Assembly: GCF_004362245.1 (NCBI RefSeq)
Contig: NZ_SNWM01000004.1
Coordinates: 434,001 to 498,000 of the forward strand
Length of the DNA: 64,000 nt
Origin: Pedobacter duraquae
GTDB lineage: Bacteria; Bacteroidota; Bacteroidia; Sphingobacteriales; Sphingobacteriaceae
Direction of reading: 5' to 3'
The number at the start of each line of letters is the position of its first letter. Within the stretch, counting starts at the first letter, position 1. The notes under the pieces were generated by a model. That model did no database searches. It was not told where the DNA came from and worked only from the letters and a program-made list of their open reading frames with translations. Below, in pieces: positions 33,169-42,061 of the stretch. The translations under genes and the position numbers were made by a program.

Positions 33169-34620
33169 TTATTTTAATTTTTCGAGGATGGCCGCATTCA
33201 CTTTTTGCGGATCGGCCTTTCCTTTGGCTAACTTCATTACTTCACCCACAAACAGGCCCAAAACTCCCTTTTTACCGTTTTTATAAGCGACAACCTGCGG
33301 CTGTAGCTTTGCTAGTACCTGATCTACGAAGGCCGACAGCTCGTCAGCATTCTCTACAATCAACAGGTTTTGTGCTGCTGCAAAATCTGTTACGCTGGTT
33401 TGTAGTGTACCGTCAATTGCCGGCAGCACCTGCTGCAGGGCAACCTGTTGGGTTATTTTTTTTTCGTCTACAAGATTAATCAACTCCGCCAGTTGTCCTG
33501 GATTTACTCCAAAATCGGCAATCTGGATGTTTTGCTCATTTAATAAGGAACGGATCGGCCCTGTAAGCCAATTAACCAGGCTCCGCGGTTGGCGTAGCGT
33601 AGGCAAGGCCAGATTAAAGTAACTGAGCAGATCTGTATCATCAGCAATGATAGCTGCATCAGAACCATTGATCTGATATTTGGCAACAAGTGCTGCTGCG
33701 ATCACTTTTGGCAAGGCAGGCATACTTTCTTTAATCTGCTGCAGCCATTCGTCAGAGATCACAACTGGCGCAAGATCTGGATCCGGAAAATACCGGTAAT
33801 CATTAGCTTCCTCCTTACTCCGCATAGGCGAAGTAGTACCTTGCTCAGCATCAAAGTTGAGCGTGCTCTGAATAATTTTGCCTCCCGCAGTTAACACGTC
33901 GGCCTGTCGGCTGACTTCGAAAGTAATAGCCCGGCGTACGTTACGGATGGAGTTCAGGTTTTTAACCTCGCAGCGGGTACCATAAGTAGTATCGCCCTGC
34001 GGGCGAATGGAGATATTTGCATCACAACGCAGGCTTCCCTCTTCCATATTGCCATCGCTAACATTCAGGTGGCGAACAAGTTTCCTGATCTCGGTAAGCA
34101 ATACAGATGCTTCTTCAGCAGATCGAATATCGGGTTCAGTAACAATTTCTATCAGTGGAACACCAGCACGGTTTAGGTCAACATACGAGAAGTCAGGATC
34201 CTGATCATGTAAACTTTTTCCAGCGTCCTCTTCCAGATGGATCCGGTTGATACCGATCCTTTTTTCGGCACCATCGGAAAGTGTAAGGTCTATATATCCC
34301 TTACCACAGATAGGCATGGCGTCCTGCGTGATCTGGTATCCTTTGGGAAGATCGGCGTAGAAATAATTTTTACGGTCAAAAAAGTTCGTTTGATTAATGC
34401 GGCAGTTTAATGCCAGTCCGATACGGACGGCCTTAGCGATAACTTCCCGGTTTAATTTGGGAAGTGCCCCTGGCAGGCCCAGGGTTACTGCAGAAATATG
34501 TTCATTGGGTTGTGCGCCAAAGGCAGCACTATCAGGAGCAAAGATTTTTGTTGCTGTATTTAACTGCACATGAATCTCAAGTCCGGATACCAACTCAAAT
34601 TGCGTCTGATCTTTATTCAT
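33169..34620 (-). CDS. gatB: Asp-tRNA(Asn)/Glu-tRNA(Gln) amidotransferase subunit B
   Basis: The 483-aa subunit binds misacylated tRNA and phosphorylates the side chain before amidation. It has the start motif FELVSGLEIHVQL, LGLPGALPKLNREV, DRKNYFYADLPKGYQITQ and EEGSLRCDANISIRP, with a C-terminal YqeY-like helical domain ending in a Lys/Ala-rich helix. I use the ATG at 34620: the -7 box at 34630-34637 lies only 9 bases upstream, which excludes the TTG at 34632 and implies an almost leaderless message. gatC is elsewhere in the window (60.7 kb); gatA is not in view. Confidence 0.95.
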   Translation of the reverse strand: MNKDQTQFELVSGLEIHVQLNTATKIFAPDSAAFGAQPNEHISAVTLGLPGALPKLNREVIAKAVRIGLALNCRINQTNFFDRKNYFYADLPKGYQITQDAMPICGKGYIDLTLSDGAEKRIGINRIHLEEDAGKSLHDQDPDFSYVDLNRAGVPLIEIVTEPDIRSAEEASVLLTEIRKLVRHLNVSDGNMEEGSLRCDANISIRPQGDTTYGTRCEVKNLNSIRNVRRAITFEVSRQADVLTAGGKIIQSTLNFDAEQGTTSPMRSKEEANDYRYFPDPDLAPVVISDEWLQQIKESMPALPKVIAAALVAKYQINGSDAAIIADDTDLLSYFNLALPTLRQPRSLVNWLTGPIRSLLNEQNIQIADFGVNPGQLAELINLVDEKKITQQVALQQVLPAIDGTLQTSVTDFAAAQNLLIVENADELSAFVDQVLAKLQPQVVAYKNGKKGVLGLFVGEVMKLAKGKADPQKVNAAILEKLK

Positions 34621-34629
34621 TTTGTCAAG

Positions 34630-34637
34630 CAAATATA
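34630..34637 (-). promoter_or_regulatory. -7 promoter box of gatB
   Basis: TATATTTG on the minus strand, 9 bases before the ATG at 34620, so the leader is a few bases at most. Confidence 0.6.
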
Positions 34638-34726
34638 ACCATTAAAGTGATATAGGTTCTAAATACGGTACAATATTGAGTCTGGCACAGACTTTGAATT
34701 ACTTGTTTACACAAATATGAAACATT

Positions 34727-35062
34727 ATGAAAAAGTTATTGTTAGTTGCAGCCATTGGCTTCACAGCGTTGCTTTCAAGTCAGGCGAAAGCTCAGGTTAG
34801 TTTAAATGTTAATATCGGTACACCGCAGCCACAGTGGTATGCTACTGATTACTATTACGCCCCTCAACCGCAATACAGGGTTGTCAACTATGCGCCGCAG
34901 CGCGTAGTGCGTAGAACGGTTGTTTATCGCGAGGCACCGAGACGCGTATACAGAACGCGAACTTATATCAGCAGACCGCGTCACTATAATAGAGTTGAAC
35001 GTGTTCGTGTGATCAACAGAGGTCCGGCTCACGGTCATGGACACGGTAGAGGCAGACACTAG
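34727..35062 (+). CDS. Secreted Arg/Tyr-rich protein with a His-Gly tail
   Basis: The 111-aa precursor has a signal peptide (MKKLLLVAAIGFTALLSSQAKAQ) and a low-complexity mature part. It starts with SLNVNIGTPQPQWY and a Tyr/Pro/Gln stretch, continues with strings of Arg, Val and Tyr (RVVRRTVVYREAPRRVYRTR), and ends GHGHGRGRH. Similar short basic secreted proteins occur in Sphingobacteriaceae and other Bacteroidetes without a known role. The His-Gly tail may bind metal. It is a single gene between the divergent gatB and a terminator shared with alaS. Confidence 0.75.
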   Translation: MKKLLLVAAIGFTALLSSQAKAQVSLNVNIGTPQPQWYATDYYYAPQPQYRVVNYAPQRVVRRTVVYREAPRRVYRTRTYISRPRHYNRVERVRVINRGPAHGHGHGRGRH

Positions 35063-35067
35063 ATATG

Positions 35068-35097
35068 AAAAATGGCATCCAACTGGATGCCATTTTT
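35068..35097. terminator. Bidirectional terminator between the 34727 gene and alaS
   Basis: A perfect 13-bp stem AAAAATGGCATCC / GGATGCCATTTTT with a four-base loop and T-runs on both strands. Confidence 0.9.
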
Positions 35098-35100
35098 ATT

Positions 35101-37800
35101 TTAACTGATCAGCGATTCGGCTTTTTGAAGGACTAAACTGAGTCCTTCTTTATTTTTACCGCCAGCGGTAGCATAGAAAGGCTGGCCACCTCCTCCACCC
35201 TGGATATCTTTAGCAAGCTCTCTAACAATATTGGATGCATTCAGACCACGATCGGCAACGAGATTTTCGGACAGCATCACGGTAATACCCGGCTTATCAT
35301 CAATCAGTGTGGTGAAAACCAGAAACAGGTCGTCAACCAGATCTTTAACGGCGAAGGCGAGGTTTTTAACAGCCTCAGCATTCGGCAGCGCCACATGTGT
35401 CGCGATCAGGTTGATACCGTTGATCGTTTTGAGATGGTGAACAATTTCATGTTTCAGATTAGCTGCCTGTTCTACAACAGCTTTATCAGCATCCTTTTTT
35501 AAACGCGCATTTTCGTCAAGCAGACCTGCAACAGCAGCAGCAAGGTCTTTATTCCCCTTAAGCAATGCACGCAAAGCATTGAGTTCTTTATTTTGATCCA
35601 GAATAAATGCTTCGGCTTTGTCGGCAGTAATTGCCTCAATCCGGCGAACACCCGCTGCAACGGCACTTTCTGAAATGATCTTAAAATAACCAATCTGTCC
35701 TGTTGCCTTAACATGTGTTCCGCCACACAACTCTTTAGAATAATGGTCATCAAAAGTGATCACACGTACCAGATCTCCATATTTCTCACCAAACAACGCC
35801 GTAACTCCACTAGAGATTGCTTCTTCGTAAGGTACATATCTTTGTTCTTTGAGGGGAATGTTTGCCCGGATCTTTTCGTTGACCAGGTGTTCAATGCTCG
35901 CCAGGTCTTCATCACTTATTTTTGCAAAGTGCGAGAAGTCGAAACGCAGGTAGTCTGGATTAACCAAAGATCCTTTTTGGTTGACATGCGTTCCCAATAC
36001 TTTTTTGAGTGCCGCATGGAGCAAATGTGTTGCTGTATGGTTGTCTTGCGACAGGATTCTATTTTTCTCATCAATCACCGCCCAGAACTGTCCGTCTAAA
36101 TCTTCGGGAAGTGTATCCGCGTAATGAACAATTACACCATTCTCTTTCTTGGTGTCTGTGATCTCCACAAAAAACAGGCGCGAATGGTCTTCAAGTCGTC
36201 CGGTATCACCTACCTGACCCCCACTCTCTGCGTAGAAAGGTGTTTTACTTAACACGATCTGATATTGCTCTTTTCCTTTGGCACTTACCTTACGGTATTT
36301 AACTATTTCCGTTTCCGCTTCGGTATCATCATAACCAACAAATTCTACTTCCAGATCTGGCTTAACCAAAATCCAGTCGCCAGTATCAATAGCTGTAGCC
36401 GCACGGGAACGTTCCTTTTGCTTCAACAAGGCTTTATTATATTCATCCATGTCGACCGCCCAGCGTTTCTCGCGGGCCATCAACTCCGTCAAATCGATTG
36501 GAAACCCGTAGGTATCGTTCAATTCAAAAGCAAATTCGCCTGAAATTACCATCTGATCTTTAAGGATGCTATATACCCATGCATCGGTAAAAGATTTCTC
36601 AGGTTCTATTGCATTTTCCGACATCAGGAAATCTGCCTGCTTCTTTGTATAGGCTTCAAAGCGCTGAATTCCTGTGGCAAGGGTACGTAAAAAGGATATC
36701 TCTTCTTCTAATACGACTTTCTGTACAAAATCCTGCTGTGCTGCAAGTTCGTCAAAAACTCCTTTAAACTGCTCAGCGAGTACAGGAACAAGTTGATTCA
36801 AAAATGGCTCTTTAAAATCCAGGAAGGTATAGGCATAACGTACAGCACGGCGTAAAATTCTGCGGATCACATAACCTGCTTTGTTGTTTGATGGCAACTG
36901 TCCGTCTGCAATAACAAAGGAAATTGCACGGATGTGATCGGCCATAACGCGCATTGCGATATCTGTTTCCTCGTTATCGCCATAGGTTTTTCCCGAGCGT
37001 GCAGCGATAAACTGAATCAGCGGTTGAAAAACATCGGTATCGTAGTTTGATGACTTCTGCTGCAGTACGCGAACCAGACGTTCAAAGCCCATTCCTGTAT
37101 CAACATGCTGGGCAGGTAGCGGCTGCAATGATCCGTCTTTCAACCTGTTAAACTGCATAAATACATTATTCCAAATCTCGATAACCTGTGGGTGATCAGC
37201 ATTGACCAGGTCTTTGCCACTGCTTGCTGCACGTTCTTCCGGTGTACGGCAATCCACATGGATTTCTGAACATGGACCGCAGGGACCAGTATCGCCCATC
37301 TCCCAGAAATTGTCTTTTTTATTGCCCAGAATGATTCGGTCTTCATCAACATACTGTTTCCAGATCTCGTAAGCCTCGGTATCCCTTGGCAATCCTTCTT
37401 TATCGTCTCCTTCGAAAACTGATACGTAGAGCTGTTCTTTAGGAATTTTATAAACCTCGGTAAGTAGCTCCCAACTCCAGGCGATGGCTTCCTTTTTAAA
37501 ATAGTCGCCAAAGCTCCAGTTACCAAGCATCTCGAACATCGTATGGTGATAGGTATCTATTCCTACTTCTTCAAGATCATTGTGTTTACCTGAAACACGC
37601 AGGCAACGTTGAGTATCGGTAACACGCTTATATTTTATGGGTGCCTCCCCCAGGAAAAGGTCTTTAAACTGATTCATTCCGGCATTGGTAAACATCAAAG
37701 TCGGATCGTTCTTTACCACTATAGGTGCGGATGGAACAATATGATGCGCTTTGGATTTAAAAAATTCTAAATATGCCTTTCTGATTTCTTTTGCTGTCAT
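35101..37800 (-). CDS. alaS: Alanyl-tRNA synthetase
   Basis: The 899-aa class II enzyme charges tRNA(Ala) and edits Ser/Gly errors. The N-terminal catalytic core shows FFKSKAHHIVPSAPIV, LMFTNAGMNQFKD, RCLRVSGKHNDLEEVG and HHTMFEMLGNWSFGDYF. The editing domain has HTATHLLHAAL and, further on, CGGTHVKATGQIG, giving the zinc-binding His/Cys set. The C-terminal domain ends with GGGGQPFYATAGG. I use the ATG at 37800: a -7 box at 37819-37826 overlaps the alternative upstream TTG at 37821. Confidence 0.96.
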   Translation of the reverse strand: MTAKEIRKAYLEFFKSKAHHIVPSAPIVVKNDPTLMFTNAGMNQFKDLFLGEAPIKYKRVTDTQRCLRVSGKHNDLEEVGIDTYHHTMFEMLGNWSFGDYFKKEAIAWSWELLTEVYKIPKEQLYVSVFEGDDKEGLPRDTEAYEIWKQYVDEDRIILGNKKDNFWEMGDTGPCGPCSEIHVDCRTPEERAASSGKDLVNADHPQVIEIWNNVFMQFNRLKDGSLQPLPAQHVDTGMGFERLVRVLQQKSSNYDTDVFQPLIQFIAARSGKTYGDNEETDIAMRVMADHIRAISFVIADGQLPSNNKAGYVIRRILRRAVRYAYTFLDFKEPFLNQLVPVLAEQFKGVFDELAAQQDFVQKVVLEEEISFLRTLATGIQRFEAYTKKQADFLMSENAIEPEKSFTDAWVYSILKDQMVISGEFAFELNDTYGFPIDLTELMAREKRWAVDMDEYNKALLKQKERSRAATAIDTGDWILVKPDLEVEFVGYDDTEAETEIVKYRKVSAKGKEQYQIVLSKTPFYAESGGQVGDTGRLEDHSRLFFVEITDTKKENGVIVHYADTLPEDLDGQFWAVIDEKNRILSQDNHTATHLLHAALKKVLGTHVNQKGSLVNPDYLRFDFSHFAKISDEDLASIEHLVNEKIRANIPLKEQRYVPYEEAISSGVTALFGEKYGDLVRVITFDDHYSKELCGGTHVKATGQIGYFKIISESAVAAGVRRIEAITADKAEAFILDQNKELNALRALLKGNKDLAAAVAGLLDENARLKKDADKAVVEQAANLKHEIVHHLKTINGINLIATHVALPNAEAVKNLAFAVKDLVDDLFLVFTTLIDDKPGITVMLSENLVADRGLNASNIVRELAKDIQGGGGGQPFYATAGGKNKEGLSLVLQKAESLIS

Positions 37801-37818
37801 CTGTTTTTCTATATCCAA

Positions 37819-37826
37819 CAAAATTA
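37819..37826 (-). promoter_or_regulatory. -7 promoter box of alaS
   Basis: TAATTTTG on the minus strand, 18 bases before the alaS ATG. Confidence 0.6.
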
Positions 37827-37859
37827 AAATTTTATTACGGTATTCTACTAAAATCCCTT

Positions 37860-37867
37860 TACATTTG
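37860..37867 (+). promoter_or_regulatory. -7 promoter box of the MerR gene
   Basis: TACATTTG on the plus strand, 47 bases before the ATG at 37915, arranged back to back with the alaS promoter. Confidence 0.6.
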
Positions 37868-37914
37868 ACTACTTTAAATAAATCCTATAATCCACTAATA
37901 ATCAACACCAAACT

Positions 37915-38250
37915 ATGCCTTATAAAGATCGAGAAATTAATAAAATGTATTACACCATGGGCGAGGTGACTGAAATGTTTGGTGTAAATGCTTCTCAGAT
38001 CCGTTTTTATGAGAAGGAATTTGAAGTACTGAAACCTAAGAAAAACAAAAAGGGTAACCGCCTGTTTACCCCCGAAGATATTGAAAATTTAAAGATCATT
38101 TTTCACCTGGTAGACGATAAAGGTTTTACACTTAAGGGAGCAAAGGAACACTTAAAAACAAATACCGGGGAGATCAAGGAGAATCAGAAGATCATTGCAT
38201 CGCTTGAAAAGCTAAAAGACTTCTTACTAAAGTTAAACGACGAGATATAA
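37915..38250 (+). CDS. MerR-family transcriptional regulator
   Basis: The 111-aa protein has the MerR helix-turn-helix and wing: YYTMGEVTEMFGVNASQIRFYEKEF, then KKNKKGNRLFTPEDIENLKIIFHLV, and a helical tail (IKENQKIIASLEKLKDFLLKL) for dimer formation. There is no effector domain and no Cys for metal or redox sensing. This short form is common and single-copy in Sphingobacteriaceae-type genomes, often near tRNA synthetase or recombination genes; the target is unknown. A 10-codon alternative start (ATG at 37945, MYYTMGEV) is possible. Confidence 0.88.
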   Translation: MPYKDREINKMYYTMGEVTEMFGVNASQIRFYEKEFEVLKPKKNKKGNRLFTPEDIENLKIIFHLVDDKGFTLKGAKEHLKTNTGEIKENQKIIASLEKLKDFLLKLNDEI

Positions 38251-38313
38251 CTTTCTAAAAAATATTTTTTTGTTTGTGTAATTTTACAGTAGTTTGAAGG
38301 AAACAACTGTACA

Positions 38314-40350
38314 ATGCACAGTCAATCCTTTTGGCACTACAGCCTGCGTTATCTTTTGCTCCTCCTCCTGAGTGCCTGGACACTGAAGTCATGCAGTCAG
38401 GAGGCAATTTACAAATCGATTTTGCAGGAATTGGATCTGGAAATTCCTGAAGACACTGATCTTTCGGAACTTGAGGAAACATTAAACTGGATCACCAAAC
38501 ACCCTCTGGACCTAAACAATACGAGTCCCGAAGCATTACGAAAGCTTTTCTTTTTATCCCCGCTGCAGATTGCTGCCTTTTTCGATTATGTCAGGAAAAA
38601 TGGGAAACTGATCAATTTGCTGGAGCTACAGGCCGTTCCTAATTTCGATGTGAAAACGATCAGCTACCTCCTGCCTTTCGTTACACTGAATACTGTTGCT
38701 ACCACGCCATCGGGAATATTGCGGCAAATTGGTAAATCCGCTGAGCAGGAACTGCTGTTAAGGTATGGACGTGTGCTGGAACATCAAAAGGGTTATGGCG
38801 ATTTGCCTGGCAGTCATTATCTGGGCGACCCCGGCAAGGGGCTCATGAAATATAAGTTCCGCGTAAAGGACCTGCTTTCGGCCAGCTTTGTAGCAGAAAA
38901 AGATGCTGGGGAGCCATTTTTCAGACAATCTACGAACATAGACTTCCTTTCCTGGCATGTAGCGTACAACGGAAAACAGCTGTTAAGGCAGGTTATAGTG
39001 GGAGATTATAGCTTCCAGTTTGGACAAGGGCTAAGCTTATGGTCTGGATTTGGCTATGGAAAAGGTGCTGACGTGACCACGCTTTCCAAAAATGACGCAG
39101 GCTTACGTCCATACACCTCCACAAATGAAAGTTCATTTTTAAGGGGGCTCGCCATTGCGCTTAAACCTGCAAAATCCTGGGTATGGACGGTCTTCGTTTC
39201 TAAACTGAATCAGGATGCGACTCTGAGGGAGCAGCCTGACGGTACCCTGGCGCAGGTAACAATCAGCGAAAGCGGATTGCATCGCACAGCAACGGAGATT
39301 AAAAACCACGATGCACTTGGGCAGACGCTCGTTGGAAACACCTTACAGTATAGATCTAGTGCCTTGGAATTTGGCATACTCGCTTATCAAACAACATATA
39401 GTCATCCGTTTATTAAAGGGACGGCTTTGTATAACCAATTTAATTTTACAGGCAACATGCTCCGGAATACCAGTGTCAGTTACAACTACACCTACCGCAA
39501 TATCTATTTATATGGAGAAACCGCCAAAAGCTTTCCCGGAGGCCAGTCTACCATAAATGGCGTGTTGGTAAGCGTTGCCAAGCAGCTATCGTTCGCAGTG
39601 CTAAACCGGATGTATGGAAAACAATATCATACCTTTATAGGTCATAGCCTGGGAGAGAACACAGATGCAAAGAACGAAAATGCCTGGTATTTCGGTCTTA
39701 ACTTTCAGCCAAATACGCACTGGCTGCTCTCTGCGGCGACAGATCGTTTTAATTTCCAGTCGGCAAAATACAGGATTGATTCTGCCTCCGCTGGTTTCGA
39801 AAACCTGATCCAGCTGATTCACACGCCAAACAAAACTTTTAAAGTAGTAGCGAGATTCAAGGTCGAGTCGAAAGCCCAAAACAGCGACGACAGGCATACA
39901 TTACCACAGGTGATAAAGTTAACATCCAGAATGTCGGTAAACTGGGCCTTGAACAGATCGGTAGGATTGGAAAGCAGGATCGAAATGGTGCGCTACAGGA
40001 AGGGCCCTATGGCAGAAACGGGGTTTCTATTTTATCAGGACCTGGCTTGTAAAATGCGCCGCGCATTAAAATTCACCTCAAGAATAGCCTGGTTCAAAAC
40101 AGATTCTTATAACAGCAGGCTGTATGCCTATGAAGATGATATCCTTTATAGTAGTGGCTTTGGTTTGTACCAGGGTAAAGGCATCCGAACATACCTCAAC
40201 ATAACCTACGACCCAGTAAAGCGTTTATCCTTATACTTACGGTATGCATGTTTTATGTATAGAGATGTAGCTACTGTGGGCTCTGGTTTGGATATTATTG
40301 AAGGGAATAAGAAATCGGAAGTTAAACTGCAGGGGAGATTGCAGTTTTAA
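38314..40350 (+). CDS. Helix-hairpin-helix protein with probable outer-membrane barrel
   Basis: The 678-aa precursor has a signal peptide (SLRYLLLLLLSAWTL, then KSCSQ, a weak lipobox). Residues about 45-125 contain two ComEA-like helix-hairpin-helix units (ITKHPLDLNNTSPEALRKL, and the stretch around LLELQAVPNFDVKTISYLL). From about 140 on the sequence alternates polar and hydrophobic residues with many Tyr, Trp and Phe and Gly turns, as in outer-membrane barrels, and the chain ends KLQGRLQF with the terminal Phe usual for such barrels. HHH units bind DNA backbone. The ComEC gene follows after 2 bases, so a role at the outer membrane in DNA uptake is a good guess. Confidence 0.8.
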   Translation: MHSQSFWHYSLRYLLLLLLSAWTLKSCSQEAIYKSILQELDLEIPEDTDLSELEETLNWITKHPLDLNNTSPEALRKLFFLSPLQIAAFFDYVRKNGKLINLLELQAVPNFDVKTISYLLPFVTLNTVATTPSGILRQIGKSAEQELLLRYGRVLEHQKGYGDLPGSHYLGDPGKGLMKYKFRVKDLLSASFVAEKDAGEPFFRQSTNIDFLSWHVAYNGKQLLRQVIVGDYSFQFGQGLSLWSGFGYGKGADVTTLSKNDAGLRPYTSTNESSFLRGLAIALKPAKSWVWTVFVSKLNQDATLREQPDGTLAQVTISESGLHRTATEIKNHDALGQTLVGNTLQYRSSALEFGILAYQTTYSHPFIKGTALYNQFNFTGNMLRNTSVSYNYTYRNIYLYGETAKSFPGGQSTINGVLVSVAKQLSFAVLNRMYGKQYHTFIGHSLGENTDAKNENAWYFGLNFQPNTHWLLSAATDRFNFQSAKYRIDSASAGFENLIQLIHTPNKTFKVVARFKVESKAQNSDDRHTLPQVIKLTSRMSVNWALNRSVGLESRIEMVRYRKGPMAETGFLFYQDLACKMRRALKFTSRIAWFKTDSYNSRLYAYEDDILYSSGFGLYQGKGIRTYLNITYDPVKRLSLYLRYACFMYRDVATVGSGLDIIEGNKKSEVKLQGRLQF

Positions 40351-40352
40351 CA

Positions 40353-41984
40353 ATGGCCAGGTTATTTTTCGTAAGGATGGCTATCCCGATGCTGTTGGGC
40401 ATCTATTGCGCCTATAGGCTAGACGGGCTTTTTACCTATACCGTTGCGGCATACACCTTTGGGCTATTACTGAGTCTTTTTGTGATAGGCTGTCTTTGGT
40501 ATTCCCGCTTGTCCATGCACCGGTTTGGTGCGGAACGAACCCTACTTGTCTATAGTCTCTATTTTTATGGTGGTGTCTGGATCTGCCTATTTCAAAAGTC
40601 TACCTATACGCCGGTTCAGAGTAAGGATACTATGCAATCGGGTGTTTATGTCAGACTGATCGATGAACCCCAATATAAGGCCAGATTTATTCGCTGCAAA
40701 GCATTGCTGATCAATAGCGGCGCTCAGGTCTTCCCAGCGAAAACTGAGAAAATCATGTTAACGGTTTTTAGAAAACCCGGAGCGCAGCTCAGATTAAGTT
40801 ACGGAGATGAACTCGCGATCCGGGCGCGTTTAAAAAAAATCAACCCGCCAAAAAACACAGGTCAGTTCGATGTACAATATTGGATGGCCACGCAACATAT
40901 CTACCGCCAGGCCAGTATTGGTGAAAAGAACTTTGTGCGGGTGGCTACCCATAAGGGTAACCCGATAATCGACTATGCCCTGCGCCTGCGCAAGAAACAG
41001 GTAGACAAACTCACTACGCTGATTAAGGATAAAGAAGCCGCAGCGGTAGCTGTTACGCTCATTCTCGGATACAGGTCTGACCTTAGCGCTACTACAATCA
41101 GCTCTTATGCGAGAACAGGAACAATACATGCACTCTCGGTCTCGGGCATGCACGTAGGCCTCATTTACTTATTGCTGGATAAGATGCTGATCGTGATGAA
41201 TTACCGGAAGTGGGCAAAGAGATTAAAGCTGGTAGTCATCGTGCTATTGATATGGGCCTATGCCCTACTCACAGGGTTCTCCCCAGCAGTACTCCGATCA
41301 GCGATCATGATCACTGTGATGATAACAGCCACAGCATCCCGGAGGATTACTTCTGGCTTAAACATCCTGGCTTTCTCCGCCTGCGTCTTGTTGGTTACAG
41401 ATACATTTTTGATGTTTGATGTGGGCTTCCAGCTATCCTATCTTTCTGTTTTTGGGTTGCTAACCATACAACCGGTGATTAGAAAATGGTTTACATTTAA
41501 AAACTACCTCATGCGCACGATCTGGGACGCCATTGCACTTTCCTTAGCTGCGCAGTTGTTTACCTTTCCATTGGCACTGTACTATTTCCATCAATTCCCC
41601 GTCTATTTCCTGTTCAGCAATCTGTTGATCGCTATTCCTGTAACGTTAATGATGTACCTTGGAATACTCGTTATTGCCCTTCGACTAGAATTTCTTGCCC
41701 CCTTACTGGAAGGGCTAATTGTTTTAACCAATAGAATGCTGCTCTGGATGTCGACATTACCACTGGCCAGCATTGGTAATGTGTCGATGACGGTTTTCGA
41801 ACTTTGCAGTCTATATATAGCAATCATACTGCTTACCGTTGCTTTTTTTAATTACAAAACGAAACTACTGCTGACTGGGTTAGCTTTTCTACTTATACTG
41901 TCGTCCAGTCGGCTTATCCGGACACTGGAAACACGTAAAAAACCATACGTACTTAGAAATGTCAAGGCCATCAAAGATTTTTAG
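40353..41984 (+). CDS. comEC: ComEC/Rec2-family competence protein lacking the C-terminal domain
   Basis: The 543-aa inner-membrane protein carries an N-terminal DUF4131 region (to about 190) and the Competence domain (about 215-500) with the signature HALSVSGMHVGLIYLLLD, SPAVLRSAIMITVMI and FDVGFQLSYLSVFGLL. ComEC proteins form the inner-membrane channel that takes in single-stranded DNA. The chain stops right after the last membrane segment (ILSSSRLIRTLETRKKPYV), whereas most family members have a further C-terminal domain, metallo-beta-lactamase-like in Proteobacteria and Firmicutes. None of the three frames after 41984 continues it. It is translated directly after the HHH-barrel gene. Confidence 0.88.
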   Translation: MARLFFVRMAIPMLLGIYCAYRLDGLFTYTVAAYTFGLLLSLFVIGCLWYSRLSMHRFGAERTLLVYSLYFYGGVWICLFQKSTYTPVQSKDTMQSGVYVRLIDEPQYKARFIRCKALLINSGAQVFPAKTEKIMLTVFRKPGAQLRLSYGDELAIRARLKKINPPKNTGQFDVQYWMATQHIYRQASIGEKNFVRVATHKGNPIIDYALRLRKKQVDKLTTLIKDKEAAAVAVTLILGYRSDLSATTISSYARTGTIHALSVSGMHVGLIYLLLDKMLIVMNYRKWAKRLKLVVIVLLIWAYALLTGFSPAVLRSAIMITVMITATASRRITSGLNILAFSACVLLVTDTFLMFDVGFQLSYLSVFGLLTIQPVIRKWFTFKNYLMRTIWDAIALSLAAQLFTFPLALYYFHQFPVYFLFSNLLIAIPVTLMMYLGILVIALRLEFLAPLLEGLIVLTNRMLLWMSTLPLASIGNVSMTVFELCSLYIAIILLTVAFFNYKTKLLLTGLAFLLILSSSRLIRTLETRKKPYVLRNVKAIKDF

Positions 41985-42061
41985 GTTGCCAATTATTTAA
42001 TTAAAGAAAATAAAGGATATTTGATTCGTTAAAAAAGCAATAAAACTTCCAAATATATCCT

